Positions 7,154-15,197 of a stretch of 64,000 nt of DNA are shown piece by piece (positions within the stretch are counted from its first letter, which is position 1; each line of letters opens with the position of its first letter). Origin of the DNA: Streptomyces albidoflavus (lineage in GTDB: Bacteria > Actinomycetota > Actinomycetes > Streptomycetales > Streptomycetaceae). The DNA is taken from assembly GCF_000719955.1 (NCBI RefSeq), contig NZ_JOII01000022.1, positions 1 to 64,000 of the forward strand, written 5' to 3'. The notes below the pieces were generated by a model. It had not been told where the DNA came from and searched no databases. It saw nothing but the letters and a program-made list of their open reading frames with translations. A program made the translations under genes and the position numbers.

Positions 7154-10100
7154 CTATCGGGCGGCGGCCGCGGACCGGTCCGGTGGTTCTCCGATCCGCT
7201 GCGCAGGCTCCGGCGCTCCGTGGGGTGCGGGCGGCTGTTCCGGGGATGGGCCAGGCGTCGTGCCGAGGAGGATGTGCTCGATCTCTCGTCGGCCGGGGAG
7301 GTGGCGGGGCCGGACGGTCTCCCCGGTGCGGATGTAGACGAAGGCCGCGGTGACCGCTTCGAGTGGGAGCCGGTGGTGCTCGGCCCAGGCGAGTCGGTAG
7401 ATGGCGAGCTGGAGCGGGTCGGCGTCGCGGGTGTGGCTGGTTTTCCAGTCCACGATCTCGTACACGGGCGTTTGCGGTCCGGTGCCGGTCGCGGTGTCCG
7501 GTTCGAGCCGGTAGACGGCGTCCATGCGGCCGCGGACCGTGCGTCCGGCGAGGGTGAGCTGGAAGGGGACCTCGACGCCGAGCGGGGTGCGATGGGCGTA
7601 CTCGGTCTGCTCGAAGGCTTCCTTGAGGGCTTCGAGGTCGTGTTCGTCGGCGATGTCGGCGTCGTGGCCGGGCAGCTCCTCCGGGTCGAGCATCGGCAGC
7701 TGGACGTCTTCGAAGCGGGATTCGACCCAGGCGTGGAAGCGGGTGCCGCGCCGGGCAGCGGGCTGCGGGGGCCGGGGCATGGGCCGGGCCAGTTCCGCCG
7801 CGAACCCCGCGGGGTCGGCGGCGAGCCTCATCAGCTCGGAGGCGGTCAACGAGGCGGGCAGCACCACATCACGGGTTCCTTGGCGGGCCCGCAGCAGCTC
7901 GCCGCTGAGCGCCTCCAGGTCTTGGTCCCAGGAGTGGATGAGGCGGGCCTCCTCCGGGGTGGGGCCTTCCGTGGCGGCGGAGTCGGTCGCGGCAGGCATC
8001 GCCGGGGTGACCGCTTCCGTGACGGCTACGGGCGGTGGGGTGGTGGCCGGCCGGGCGGTGGTCCACGACTCCCAGTTACCGTCCTCGTGGCTCTCCTCGT
8101 CCTCGGGCTGCGGTTCCAGATCCTCGGGAGGGCCGTCCGGTTCTCCGGGTGCGGGATGCGCGGGTACGGCCGCATCCGGGGCGGCCTCTTCTTCGACGGC
8201 GCTCGTGGCGAGGGCTCCGGAGGCCAGGGCGTCGAGGTGGGCGCGGACCGTGGCGGCGGCGGCCCGGCGGCGGTCGAGGGCGACTTCGTCGAGCGGCAGC
8301 GGCCAGGCGAGGTCGGCCGTGGGCTCGGCCAGTGCCGGGTTCTGGGCGGCGGCGTCCGGGCGCTCGGCCCACACCTCGGTCTCCCCGTGTCCGGCGAGGC
8401 AGTGGTCGTGCAGGGCCAGCAGGAAGTCGGACGGCCCGCGGGTGCGCTTCTGGGTGGGGCCCCACCAGTGGCCGGAGCCGAGCAGCAGCTTCCGGGGCCG
8501 GGTGAAGGTGACGTATCCCAGGCGCAGTTCCTCGGTGTGCTGGTGGCCGCGCATCTGTTCCGTGAAGGCCTTGAGGCCCTTGGAGTCGAGGGCGCCGACA
8601 TCCGGGAGGGTGGCGGCGTCGCCGCGCAGGGAGTGCGGGAGGACCCGGGGCTGGGCGGTCCACTTCTCGCGTCCCTGCTCGCTCGGGAACTGCTTGGCGA
8701 CCAGTCCGGGGACGGCGACCACGTCCCACTCCAGGCCCTTGGACTTGTGGGCGGTGAGGACCTTGACGGTGTTCTCGCCGCCCGGGAGGGCGTTGTCGAG
8801 GCCCTTCTCGTACTGGGCCGCGGTGCGCAGGAAGCCGAGGAAGGCGAGGAGGGAGGCGTCCTTCTCCTGGGCGGCGAAGGAGGCGGCGACGTCCAGGAAG
8901 TTGGAGAGCGTCTCCCGGCGGCGGGCGGCGAGGGCCTGCGGGGAGGAGGAGAGTTCCACTTCGAGGCCGGTGGTGGCGAGGACGCGGTGCAGGACGTCCA
9001 TGAGCGGGTCGGCGAGGGAGCGGCGCAGGTCGCGGAGTTCGGTGGCGAGCTGGGCGTACCGGACGCGGGCCTCGGCGGAGAACGGCAGCTCGTCGTCGGC
9101 GGAGCCGTCGAGGAAGGTGTCGAGGGCGTCGGCGAGGGAGATGACCTCGGCCGGGTCGACGCCTTCGACCGCTTCGGCGAGCCGCCGGTCGGGGTCGTCG
9201 CCGCCCGCGCGCTCACGGCGTACCAGGAGCCGGGCGCGGCGGCCGAGGAGGGCGAGGTCGCGCGGGCCGATGCGCCAGCGGGGGCCGGTGAGGAGGCGGA
9301 CCAGAGAGGCGTTGGCACCGGGGTCCTGGAGCACTTCGCAGACGGCGACGAGGTCGGCGACCTCCGGCAGGTGGAGGAGGCCGGAGAGACCGACCACCTC
9401 GACCGGGACGTCCCGGTCGACCAGGGCGCCCTGGATCGCCCCGAAGTCGCCGGCGGTCCGGCACAGCACGGCGATCTCGCCGGGTGGTGTTCCGGTGGCG
9501 ACGAGGTGGGCGATCCGGTCGGCGAGCCAGGTCAGCTCGTCGGCGTGGGTGTCGAGGAGGGCGCAGCGGACGATGCCGTCGCGTTCGGCGCCGGGGGCGG
9601 GGCGCAGTGCTTCGACGCCGGTGTGCATGGCGCGCAGCGGGGCGGCCATGGTGTTGGCGAGGTCGAGCAGGCGGCCTCCGCTGCGGCGGTTCTCGCTGAG
9701 GGAGTGGCGGGCGGCGGGGGTGCCGTCGGCGTGGGGGAAGTGGTCGGGGAAGTCGTCGAGGTTGGCGACGGAGGCGCCGCGCCAGCCGTAGATGGCCTGG
9801 CAGGGGTCGCCGACGGCGGTGACGGGGTGGCCGGTGCCGTGGCCGAAGAGTCCGGCGAGCAGGATGCGCTGGGCGACGGAGGTGTCCTGGTACTCGTCGA
9901 GGAGGACGACCCGGAACTCCTCGCGGAGCAGGGCGCCGACTGCCGGGTGGCGGTCGGCGAGGGTGGCGGAGAGGGCGATCTGGTCGCCGAAGTCGATGAG
10001 GTCGCGGTCGCGTTTGGCGCTGCGGTACTGCTCGACGAGCCCGGCGAGGTCGTGGCGGGCGCGGGCGACCTCGGGGAGTTTGCGCAGGTCGGGGTTGGTG

Positions 10101-10729
10101 AGCGGGGTGCTCTCCAGGGTGCCGAGCAGATCTTCGTCGTGGTGGCGCAGCCGGTCGGGGGTGACGAGGTGTTCGGAAAGCTCGCCGTCGAGGGCGAGCA
10201 GGTCGCCGACGAGGTCGGGGAAGGAGCGGGTCAGCGCGGGGTGGGCTCCGGGCGCCTCCCGCAGCACCCGGGCGGCGAGCTGGAAGCGGGTGGCGTCGGC
10301 GAGCAGGCGGGTGCTGGGTTCCAGTCCGAGCCGGAGTCCGTGATCGGTGAGGAGCCGTCCGGCGAAGGCGTGGTAGGTGGAGATGACCGGTTCGCCGGGG
10401 GTGTGCTCGTCCTGGGGGCCGGCGCCCGGCGGGGCGAGCGGCTCGGGTTCGGTGACGCCGGCCTCGGTCAGTGCCCTGCGGACGCGTTCGGCGAGTTCGC
10501 CCGCGGCCTTGTTGGTGAAGGTCAGCCCGAGGACCTGTTCGGGCGCGACCTGCCCGGTGCCGACGAGCCAGACGACGCGGGCCGCCATCACCGTGGTCTT
10601 GCCCGAGCCGGCTCCCGCGACGATCACCTGGGGAGCGGGCGGCGCGGTGACGCAGGCCATCTGCTCCGGGGTGAAGGGGATACCGAGGAGCTCCTTGAGC
10701 TGCTCGGGGTCGCTGATACGTGCGGGCAT
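7154..10729 (-). CDS. adnB: Helicase-nuclease subunit AdnB
   Basis: Large subunit (1191 residues) of the actinobacterial AdnAB double-strand-break resection machine, a heterodimer in which each subunit has a UvrD-like motor and a RecB-like nuclease. Walker A GAGSGKT is at about residues 39-45, Walker B VVLLDEYQD and motif III GDPCQAIYGWRGA follow. A long Glu/Pro/Ala/Thr linker (about residues 820-940) precedes the C-terminal nuclease with IVDWKTSH and QLAIYRLAW (RecB motifs). ATG 10729 gives MPARISDPEQ; a GTG ten codons earlier is possible. It lies 3' of adnA on the same strand, as in mycobacteria. Confidence 0.87.
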   Translation of the reverse strand: MPARISDPEQLKELLGIPFTPEQMACVTAPPAPQVIVAGAGSGKTTVMAARVVWLVGTGQVAPEQVLGLTFTNKAAGELAERVRRALTEAGVTEPEPLAPPGAGPQDEHTPGEPVISTYHAFAGRLLTDHGLRLGLEPSTRLLADATRFQLAARVLREAPGAHPALTRSFPDLVGDLLALDGELSEHLVTPDRLRHHDEDLLGTLESTPLTNPDLRKLPEVARARHDLAGLVEQYRSAKRDRDLIDFGDQIALSATLADRHPAVGALLREEFRVVLLDEYQDTSVAQRILLAGLFGHGTGHPVTAVGDPCQAIYGWRGASVANLDDFPDHFPHADGTPAARHSLSENRRSGGRLLDLANTMAAPLRAMHTGVEALRPAPGAERDGIVRCALLDTHADELTWLADRIAHLVATGTPPGEIAVLCRTAGDFGAIQGALVDRDVPVEVVGLSGLLHLPEVADLVAVCEVLQDPGANASLVRLLTGPRWRIGPRDLALLGRRARLLVRRERAGGDDPDRRLAEAVEGVDPAEVISLADALDTFLDGSADDELPFSAEARVRYAQLATELRDLRRSLADPLMDVLHRVLATTGLEVELSSSPQALAARRRETLSNFLDVAASFAAQEKDASLLAFLGFLRTAAQYEKGLDNALPGGENTVKVLTAHKSKGLEWDVVAVPGLVAKQFPSEQGREKWTAQPRVLPHSLRGDAATLPDVGALDSKGLKAFTEQMRGHQHTEELRLGYVTFTRPRKLLLGSGHWWGPTQKRTRGPSDFLLALHDHCLAGHGETEVWAERPDAAAQNPALAEPTADLAWPLPLDEVALDRRRAAAATVRAHLDALASGALATSAVEEEAAPDAAVPAHPAPGEPDGPPEDLEPQPEDEESHEDGNWESWTTARPATTPPPVAVTEAVTPAMPAATDSAATEGPTPEEARLIHSWDQDLEALSGELLRARQGTRDVVLPASLTASELMRLAADPAGFAAELARPMPRPPQPAARRGTRFHAWVESRFEDVQLPMLDPEELPGHDADIADEHDLEALKEAFEQTEYAHRTPLGVEVPFQLTLAGRTVRGRMDAVYRLEPDTATGTGPQTPVYEIVDWKTSHTRDADPLQLAIYRLAWAEHHRLPLEAVTAAFVYIRTGETVRPRHLPGRREIEHILLGTTPGPSPEQPPAPHGAPEPAQRIGEPPDRSAAAAR

Positions 10730-10912
10730 GCCAGCGAGGCTAGCGCCGCCGTACGACACCTGGTTTCCAAGCAGCGGCGCGGTTCAGCGTTCTGCCTGGT
10801 CAGATGGGGTGTGGTGGGGGTTGTGTGGTCGGTCACCGAGCGCCGGGGAGCCGGGGTGCGCGCCGGGGGTGCGGGTGCCGGCGCGCCCAGGGCCCCGAGC
10901 GGGCGGCCTCGC

Positions 10913-13900
10913 TCACTCCACCACCTGGCGCCCCTCCTCCCGGGCGCTGCACGAGGAGCGGAAGGAGCAGTGGGCGCAGTGCTGTCCGGTGGTGGGGGTG
11001 AAGCGTTCGTCGAGGACCTTGCCCGCGGCGGTGGCCAGGAGGTCGCCGACCCATTCGCCCTCCGGCGAGGGCTGGTGCTGCACCCGGGGCAGGGCGTCGC
11101 CGCCCTCCTTCTTGGGCGCGGGCTGGCGCAGGTGGACCAGTTCGGCGCCGCCGGGCTCGGGGCGTACGCCGTCGAAGAGCGGGTCGACGGCACCCTCGGT
11201 GACGGCGAGCTGGTAGACGGCGAGCTGGGGGTGGTGGGCGACCTCGGCGGCGGTGGGCGCCTGTTTGCCGGTCTTGAAGTCGACGACGTAGGCGCGGCCG
11301 CGCGGGTCCTGCTCGACCCGGTCCATGCTGCCCCGGATGCGGACCTCGTAGGGCCCGGCGCCGAGGGTGACGTCGAAGTCGTGCTCGCTGGCGACGGGGG
11401 TGCGTCCCGCCCGGTCGAGGGTGTGCCACTCCAGGAACCGTTCCAGGGCCTGGCGGGCGTTCTCCTTCTCCTGGACGGATTTCCAGGGGGCGTCGAAGGC
11501 GAGCGCGTCCCAGACCGAGTCGAGGCGTTCCATGAGGACGTCGAGGTCGGCCGGGGTGCGGCCGGAGGCCACCTCGTCGGCGAGGACGTGGACGACGTTG
11601 CCGAAGCCCTGGGCGGCCGAGGCGGGGGCGTCGGCCTTGACCTCGCGGCCGAGGAACCACTGGAGGGCGCAGGTGTTGGCGAGCTGGTCGAGGGCGCTGC
11701 CGGAGAGGACGACGGGGGCGTCGCGGTCCCGCAGCGGCACCTGGGACCGGGTCGGTTCGCGCATCCCCCACCAGCGGTCGGGGTGTGCGGTGGGGACGAG
11801 GGGCCGGCCGTCCTCGTCGGTGAGGGCGGCGAGCTTGGCGAGGCGGTGTGCGGCGGCTTCGCGGAGGGTGGCGGAGACGCGCGGGTCGACGGTGGTGGCC
11901 CGCAGTTCGGCGACGAGGGCGGCGACCGCGAGGGGGCGGCGGGGCCGCGAGGAGACGTCCTTCGGCTCGACGCCGAGTTCGGTGAGGAAGCGCGAGGGCT
12001 GGTCGCCGTCCTCGGCCGGGGCCTTGACCGCGGTGACGACGAGGCGTTCGGCGGCGCGGGTGGCGGCGACGTAGAAGAGGCGGCGTTCCTCGGCGAGGAG
12101 GGCGCCGGGGGGCAGGGGTTCGGCGAGGCCGTCGCGTCCGATGCGGTCGGCCTCCAGCAGCGAGCCGCGGCGGCGCAGGTCGGGCCAGACGCCCTCCTGG
12201 ACCCCGGCGACGACGACGAGCCGCCACTCCAGGCCCTTGGAGCGGTGTGCGGTCATGAGGCGGACGGCGTCGGGGCGGGCAGCGCGGCGGGTGAGGGTGT
12301 CGGCGGCGATGTCCTGCGCCTCGATCTCGGCGAGGAAGTTGAGGGCGCCCCGGCCGCCGGTGCGTTCCTCGGCGCGGGCGGCGGTGGCGAAGAGGGCGCA
12401 GACGGCGTCGAGGTCACGATCGGCGTTGCGTCCGGCGGCGCCGCCCCGGCGGGCGGACCGCTCCAGCCGCTGCGGCCAGGTGGTGCCGTCCCACAGTTCC
12501 CAGAGCGCCTCCTCGGCGCTGCCGCCCTTGGCGAGGAGGGTGCGGGCGCGGCGCAGCAGCTCGCCGAGGAGGCGCGCGCCGTGGGCGTACCCCTCGTGGG
12601 TGACGAGCCGCTCCGGTTCGGCGAGTGCGCGGGCGAGCAGGGTGTCGGAGGGCGGCGGGAGGAGGTTTCCGGCGGCGCGTTCCTCGTCGCGCAGGGCACG
12701 TCCGAGGCGGCGCTGGTCGGCGGCGTCGAGGGCGGCGAGCGGCGAGGCGAGCAGCGTGAGGGCGGTCTCGGTGTCGAGCCAGGCGGGGGCGGTGTCCTGG
12801 GTCCCGGCGTCGGGCTCGGGCTCGGGTACGGGCCCCGCCTCCTCCTCGGCCCGGTCCTGGAGGGCGGCGGTCGCGGCGGCGCGCAGCGCGGTGAGCAGCG
12901 GGGCGACGGCTGGCTCGTGGCGCAGCGGGAGGTCGTTGCCGTCGATGTCCAGCGGCACCCCGGCCGAGGTGAGAGCCCGGCGGACGGCGGGAATGGTGTG
13001 GCCGCCGGAGCGGACCAGGACCGCCATCTCCCCCCAGGGGACGCCTTCCTCCAGGTGGGCGCGGCGCAGGATGTCGGCGATGTTGTCCAGTTCGGCGCCG
13101 GTGGTGGGGTACGTGTAGGCCTCGACGCGGCCCCCGTCCCGGGCCGGGCTGAGGGAGCGATGAGCACGGACGGTGTCGGCGGAGAGCCTGGTCAGCGGCA
13201 TGCGGCGGGTGACGAGCCGGGTGGCCTCGACCAGGTGTGCGCCGGAGCGGCGCCCGGTGGTGAGGACGGCGACGGGCGCGGGCGCGCCGTCGGCGCGGCG
13301 GAAGGTCTCGGGGAATTCCAGGATGCCGTTGACGTCGGCGCCGCGGAAGGCGTAGATCGACTGGTCCGGGTCACCGAAGGCGACCAGGGTGCGCCCGCCG
13401 CCCGCTCCGGGCACGGCGGGACCGTGGTTGCCGGCGAGCGCCCGCACCAGCCGGACCTGGGCGGGGTCGGTGTCCTGGTACTCGTCCACGTAGACGGCGT
13501 CGTAGGTCTCGGCGAGCTGCCGGGCGGTCTCGGGCCTCTCGGCGAGCAGGACGGCGCGGTGGACGAGCTCGGCGTAGTCGAGGGTGCCCTGCGCGTCGAG
13601 CAGGTCGAGATATTCGGCGAGGAAGGAGGCGGCGGCGGACCAGTCGGGGCGGCCGCCGCGCCGGGCGAACTCGGCGAGCGCGTCGGGGCCGAGGCCGAGT
13701 TCCCGGGAGCGGGCGAGGACGGCGCGGACCTCGTCGGCGAAGCCGCGGGTGGTGAGGCAGGCGCGGAGTTCGTCGGGCCAGTGCACGCGGGCGCGGCCCT
13801 GGCGTCCGAGTTCGATCTGTCCGGCGAGCAGTTCGCGGACGGTGACGTCCTGCTCGGGTCCGGAGAGCAGCCGCAGGGGTTCGGCGAAGAGGTCGGCGTC

Positions 13901-14290
13901 CTGGTGGGCGCGGACCAGGGCGTAGCAGAAGGAGTGGAAGGTGGTGGCGCGCGGCGCGGTCGCGGTGGAGAGCCGCTGCGCCATGCGGTCCCGCAGATCC
14001 ACGGCGGCGCGGCGGCTGAAGGTGAGGACCAGGATGCGTTCGGGTGGGGTGCCCGCGGCGAGGCGCGCGGCGACGGACTCGACCAGGGTGGTGGTCTTGC
14101 CGGTGCCCGGGCCGGCGAGGACGAGCAGTGGTCCCGCCCCATGGTCAACCACGGCCCGCTGGGCTGCGTCCAGTCGAGGGGGCTCCTCCGCCACGGGGGC
14201 GGAACGGACCAGTCGGTACGTGCCGGAGGCCCTCTGCCGCGCCTGCTGCTGAGGCAGGCTGCCGCTGGGAGGAGAGGAGCTCACGTGCAT
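10913..14290 (-). CDS. adnA: Helicase-nuclease subunit AdnA
   Basis: Partner of AdnB (1125 residues). A UvrD-like motor carries Walker A GPGTGKT (about 60-66), AVYVDEYQDTDP-type Walker B, and GDPDQSIYAFRGAD. The C-terminal nuclease has VVDFKTGKQ (about 1002-1010) and QLAVYQLAV. Cysteines in NTCALQWF and in HCAHCSFRSSC close to the C-terminus match the four-Cys iron-sulfur arrangement of AddB/Cas4-type nucleases. The ATG at 14290 has AGGA nine bases upstream. A 183-base spacer separates it from adnB, longer than in a tightly coupled operon. Confidence 0.87.
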   Translation of the reverse strand: MHVSSSPPSGSLPQQQARQRASGTYRLVRSAPVAEEPPRLDAAQRAVVDHGAGPLLVLAGPGTGKTTTLVESVAARLAAGTPPERILVLTFSRRAAVDLRDRMAQRLSTATAPRATTFHSFCYALVRAHQDADLFAEPLRLLSGPEQDVTVRELLAGQIELGRQGRARVHWPDELRACLTTRGFADEVRAVLARSRELGLGPDALAEFARRGGRPDWSAAASFLAEYLDLLDAQGTLDYAELVHRAVLLAERPETARQLAETYDAVYVDEYQDTDPAQVRLVRALAGNHGPAVPGAGGGRTLVAFGDPDQSIYAFRGADVNGILEFPETFRRADGAPAPVAVLTTGRRSGAHLVEATRLVTRRMPLTRLSADTVRAHRSLSPARDGGRVEAYTYPTTGAELDNIADILRRAHLEEGVPWGEMAVLVRSGGHTIPAVRRALTSAGVPLDIDGNDLPLRHEPAVAPLLTALRAAATAALQDRAEEEAGPVPEPEPDAGTQDTAPAWLDTETALTLLASPLAALDAADQRRLGRALRDEERAAGNLLPPPSDTLLARALAEPERLVTHEGYAHGARLLGELLRRARTLLAKGGSAEEALWELWDGTTWPQRLERSARRGGAAGRNADRDLDAVCALFATAARAEERTGGRGALNFLAEIEAQDIAADTLTRRAARPDAVRLMTAHRSKGLEWRLVVVAGVQEGVWPDLRRRGSLLEADRIGRDGLAEPLPPGALLAEERRLFYVAATRAAERLVVTAVKAPAEDGDQPSRFLTELGVEPKDVSSRPRRPLAVAALVAELRATTVDPRVSATLREAAAHRLAKLAALTDEDGRPLVPTAHPDRWWGMREPTRSQVPLRDRDAPVVLSGSALDQLANTCALQWFLGREVKADAPASAAQGFGNVVHVLADEVASGRTPADLDVLMERLDSVWDALAFDAPWKSVQEKENARQALERFLEWHTLDRAGRTPVASEHDFDVTLGAGPYEVRIRGSMDRVEQDPRGRAYVVDFKTGKQAPTAAEVAHHPQLAVYQLAVTEGAVDPLFDGVRPEPGGAELVHLRQPAPKKEGGDALPRVQHQPSPEGEWVGDLLATAAGKVLDERFTPTTGQHCAHCSFRSSCSAREEGRQVVE

Positions 14291-14578
14291 CGCCGGTCCT
14301 GGTGGGTGTGCTGGTGGAAGGCGCTCGGTGCGGGCCGGGGGAAGAGGGGCGCCGGCCCCGTCCGCCGGGCTGCCCGCTGCGTCCCTGGCGGCCAGGTGCC
14401 GACCACCGACCGTACCCCGAGCGGCAGCGCGTCCGGCGGGCTTGCCCTGCCGTGCGCCCCGGAGCGCGCGCCGGGCGCTCGCGGGCGCGGACCCGGCCGG
14501 AACCGGTGTCGCGCCAACCGCACCGGTCAGCGCGGCGGAGCCTGGTGGGGCCCGGCGCGGGGCGGTACGGAGCGGGTG

Positions 14579-14959
14579 TCAGGAGTGAGGTGTGTCACCG
14601 GTGGTGCCGTCCCAGCGGGCGCGGCGCATGTCGAGGCGGGGTGCGCTGCCCGGGGAGCCGGCGGTCCTCCGGGCCTCGCGCAGCGGGGTGCCTTCCGTGC
14701 GGTAGTGGGCGAGGGCACGGCGCTCGTGACCGGGGAGCAGCGCCCCGTCGGAGCGGACGACGCGCCACCACGGCACGGCCGATCCGTAGAGCGCCATGAC
14801 GCGGCCGACCTGGCGCGGCCCGCCCTCCTCCAGCCATTCGGCTATGTCGCCGTAGGTCATCACGCGGCCGGGCGGGATCAGCTCGGCCACGTCGAGCACC
14901 CGCTCGGCGTAGGGCGGCAGGGCGGGCGGTTCGGCGGACGGCGGGGTGTCCTGGCTCAC
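14579..14959 (-). CDS. Alkyltransferase-like protein (ATL, MGMT family)
   Basis: A 126-residue protein with the DNA-binding half of O6-alkylguanine-DNA alkyltransferase: the IPPGRVMTYGDIAEW helix-turn-helix start, RQVGRVM (Arg finger region), and PWWRVV where true alkyltransferases have PCHRV. The catalytic Cys is therefore Trp, so it should bind O6-alkylguanine and flag it for nucleotide excision repair rather than repair it, as known ATL proteins do. The GTG at 14959 has AGGA eight bases upstream. It precedes nothing obvious but lies next to the repair genes adnAB and uvrD2 on the same strand. Confidence 0.88.
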   Translation of the reverse strand: MSQDTPPSAEPPALPPYAERVLDVAELIPPGRVMTYGDIAEWLEEGGPRQVGRVMALYGSAVPWWRVVRSDGALLPGHERRALAHYRTEGTPLREARRTAGSPGSAPRLDMRRARWDGTTGDTPHS

Positions 14960-15197
14960 CCGGTCCATCCTGCCGCACGGCACCGACAGCCCGCCCGACG
15001 CGGCTCGAAGCCGGTGGACGGTGGGGCGGGCCGGAGCTCGTGGCCGGGACCCGAAAGGGGGGCCATGAGGCTTATCAGAGCGGATTCGCCAGCGTGCATT
15101 GCCCCCTCATGCCCCGCGGTGTCGCCCGCTCGTGCCACCATCGTGCGGGCGATGACAGGTGAGACAAGATCGACAGGACACGACGGAACGGACGGGT

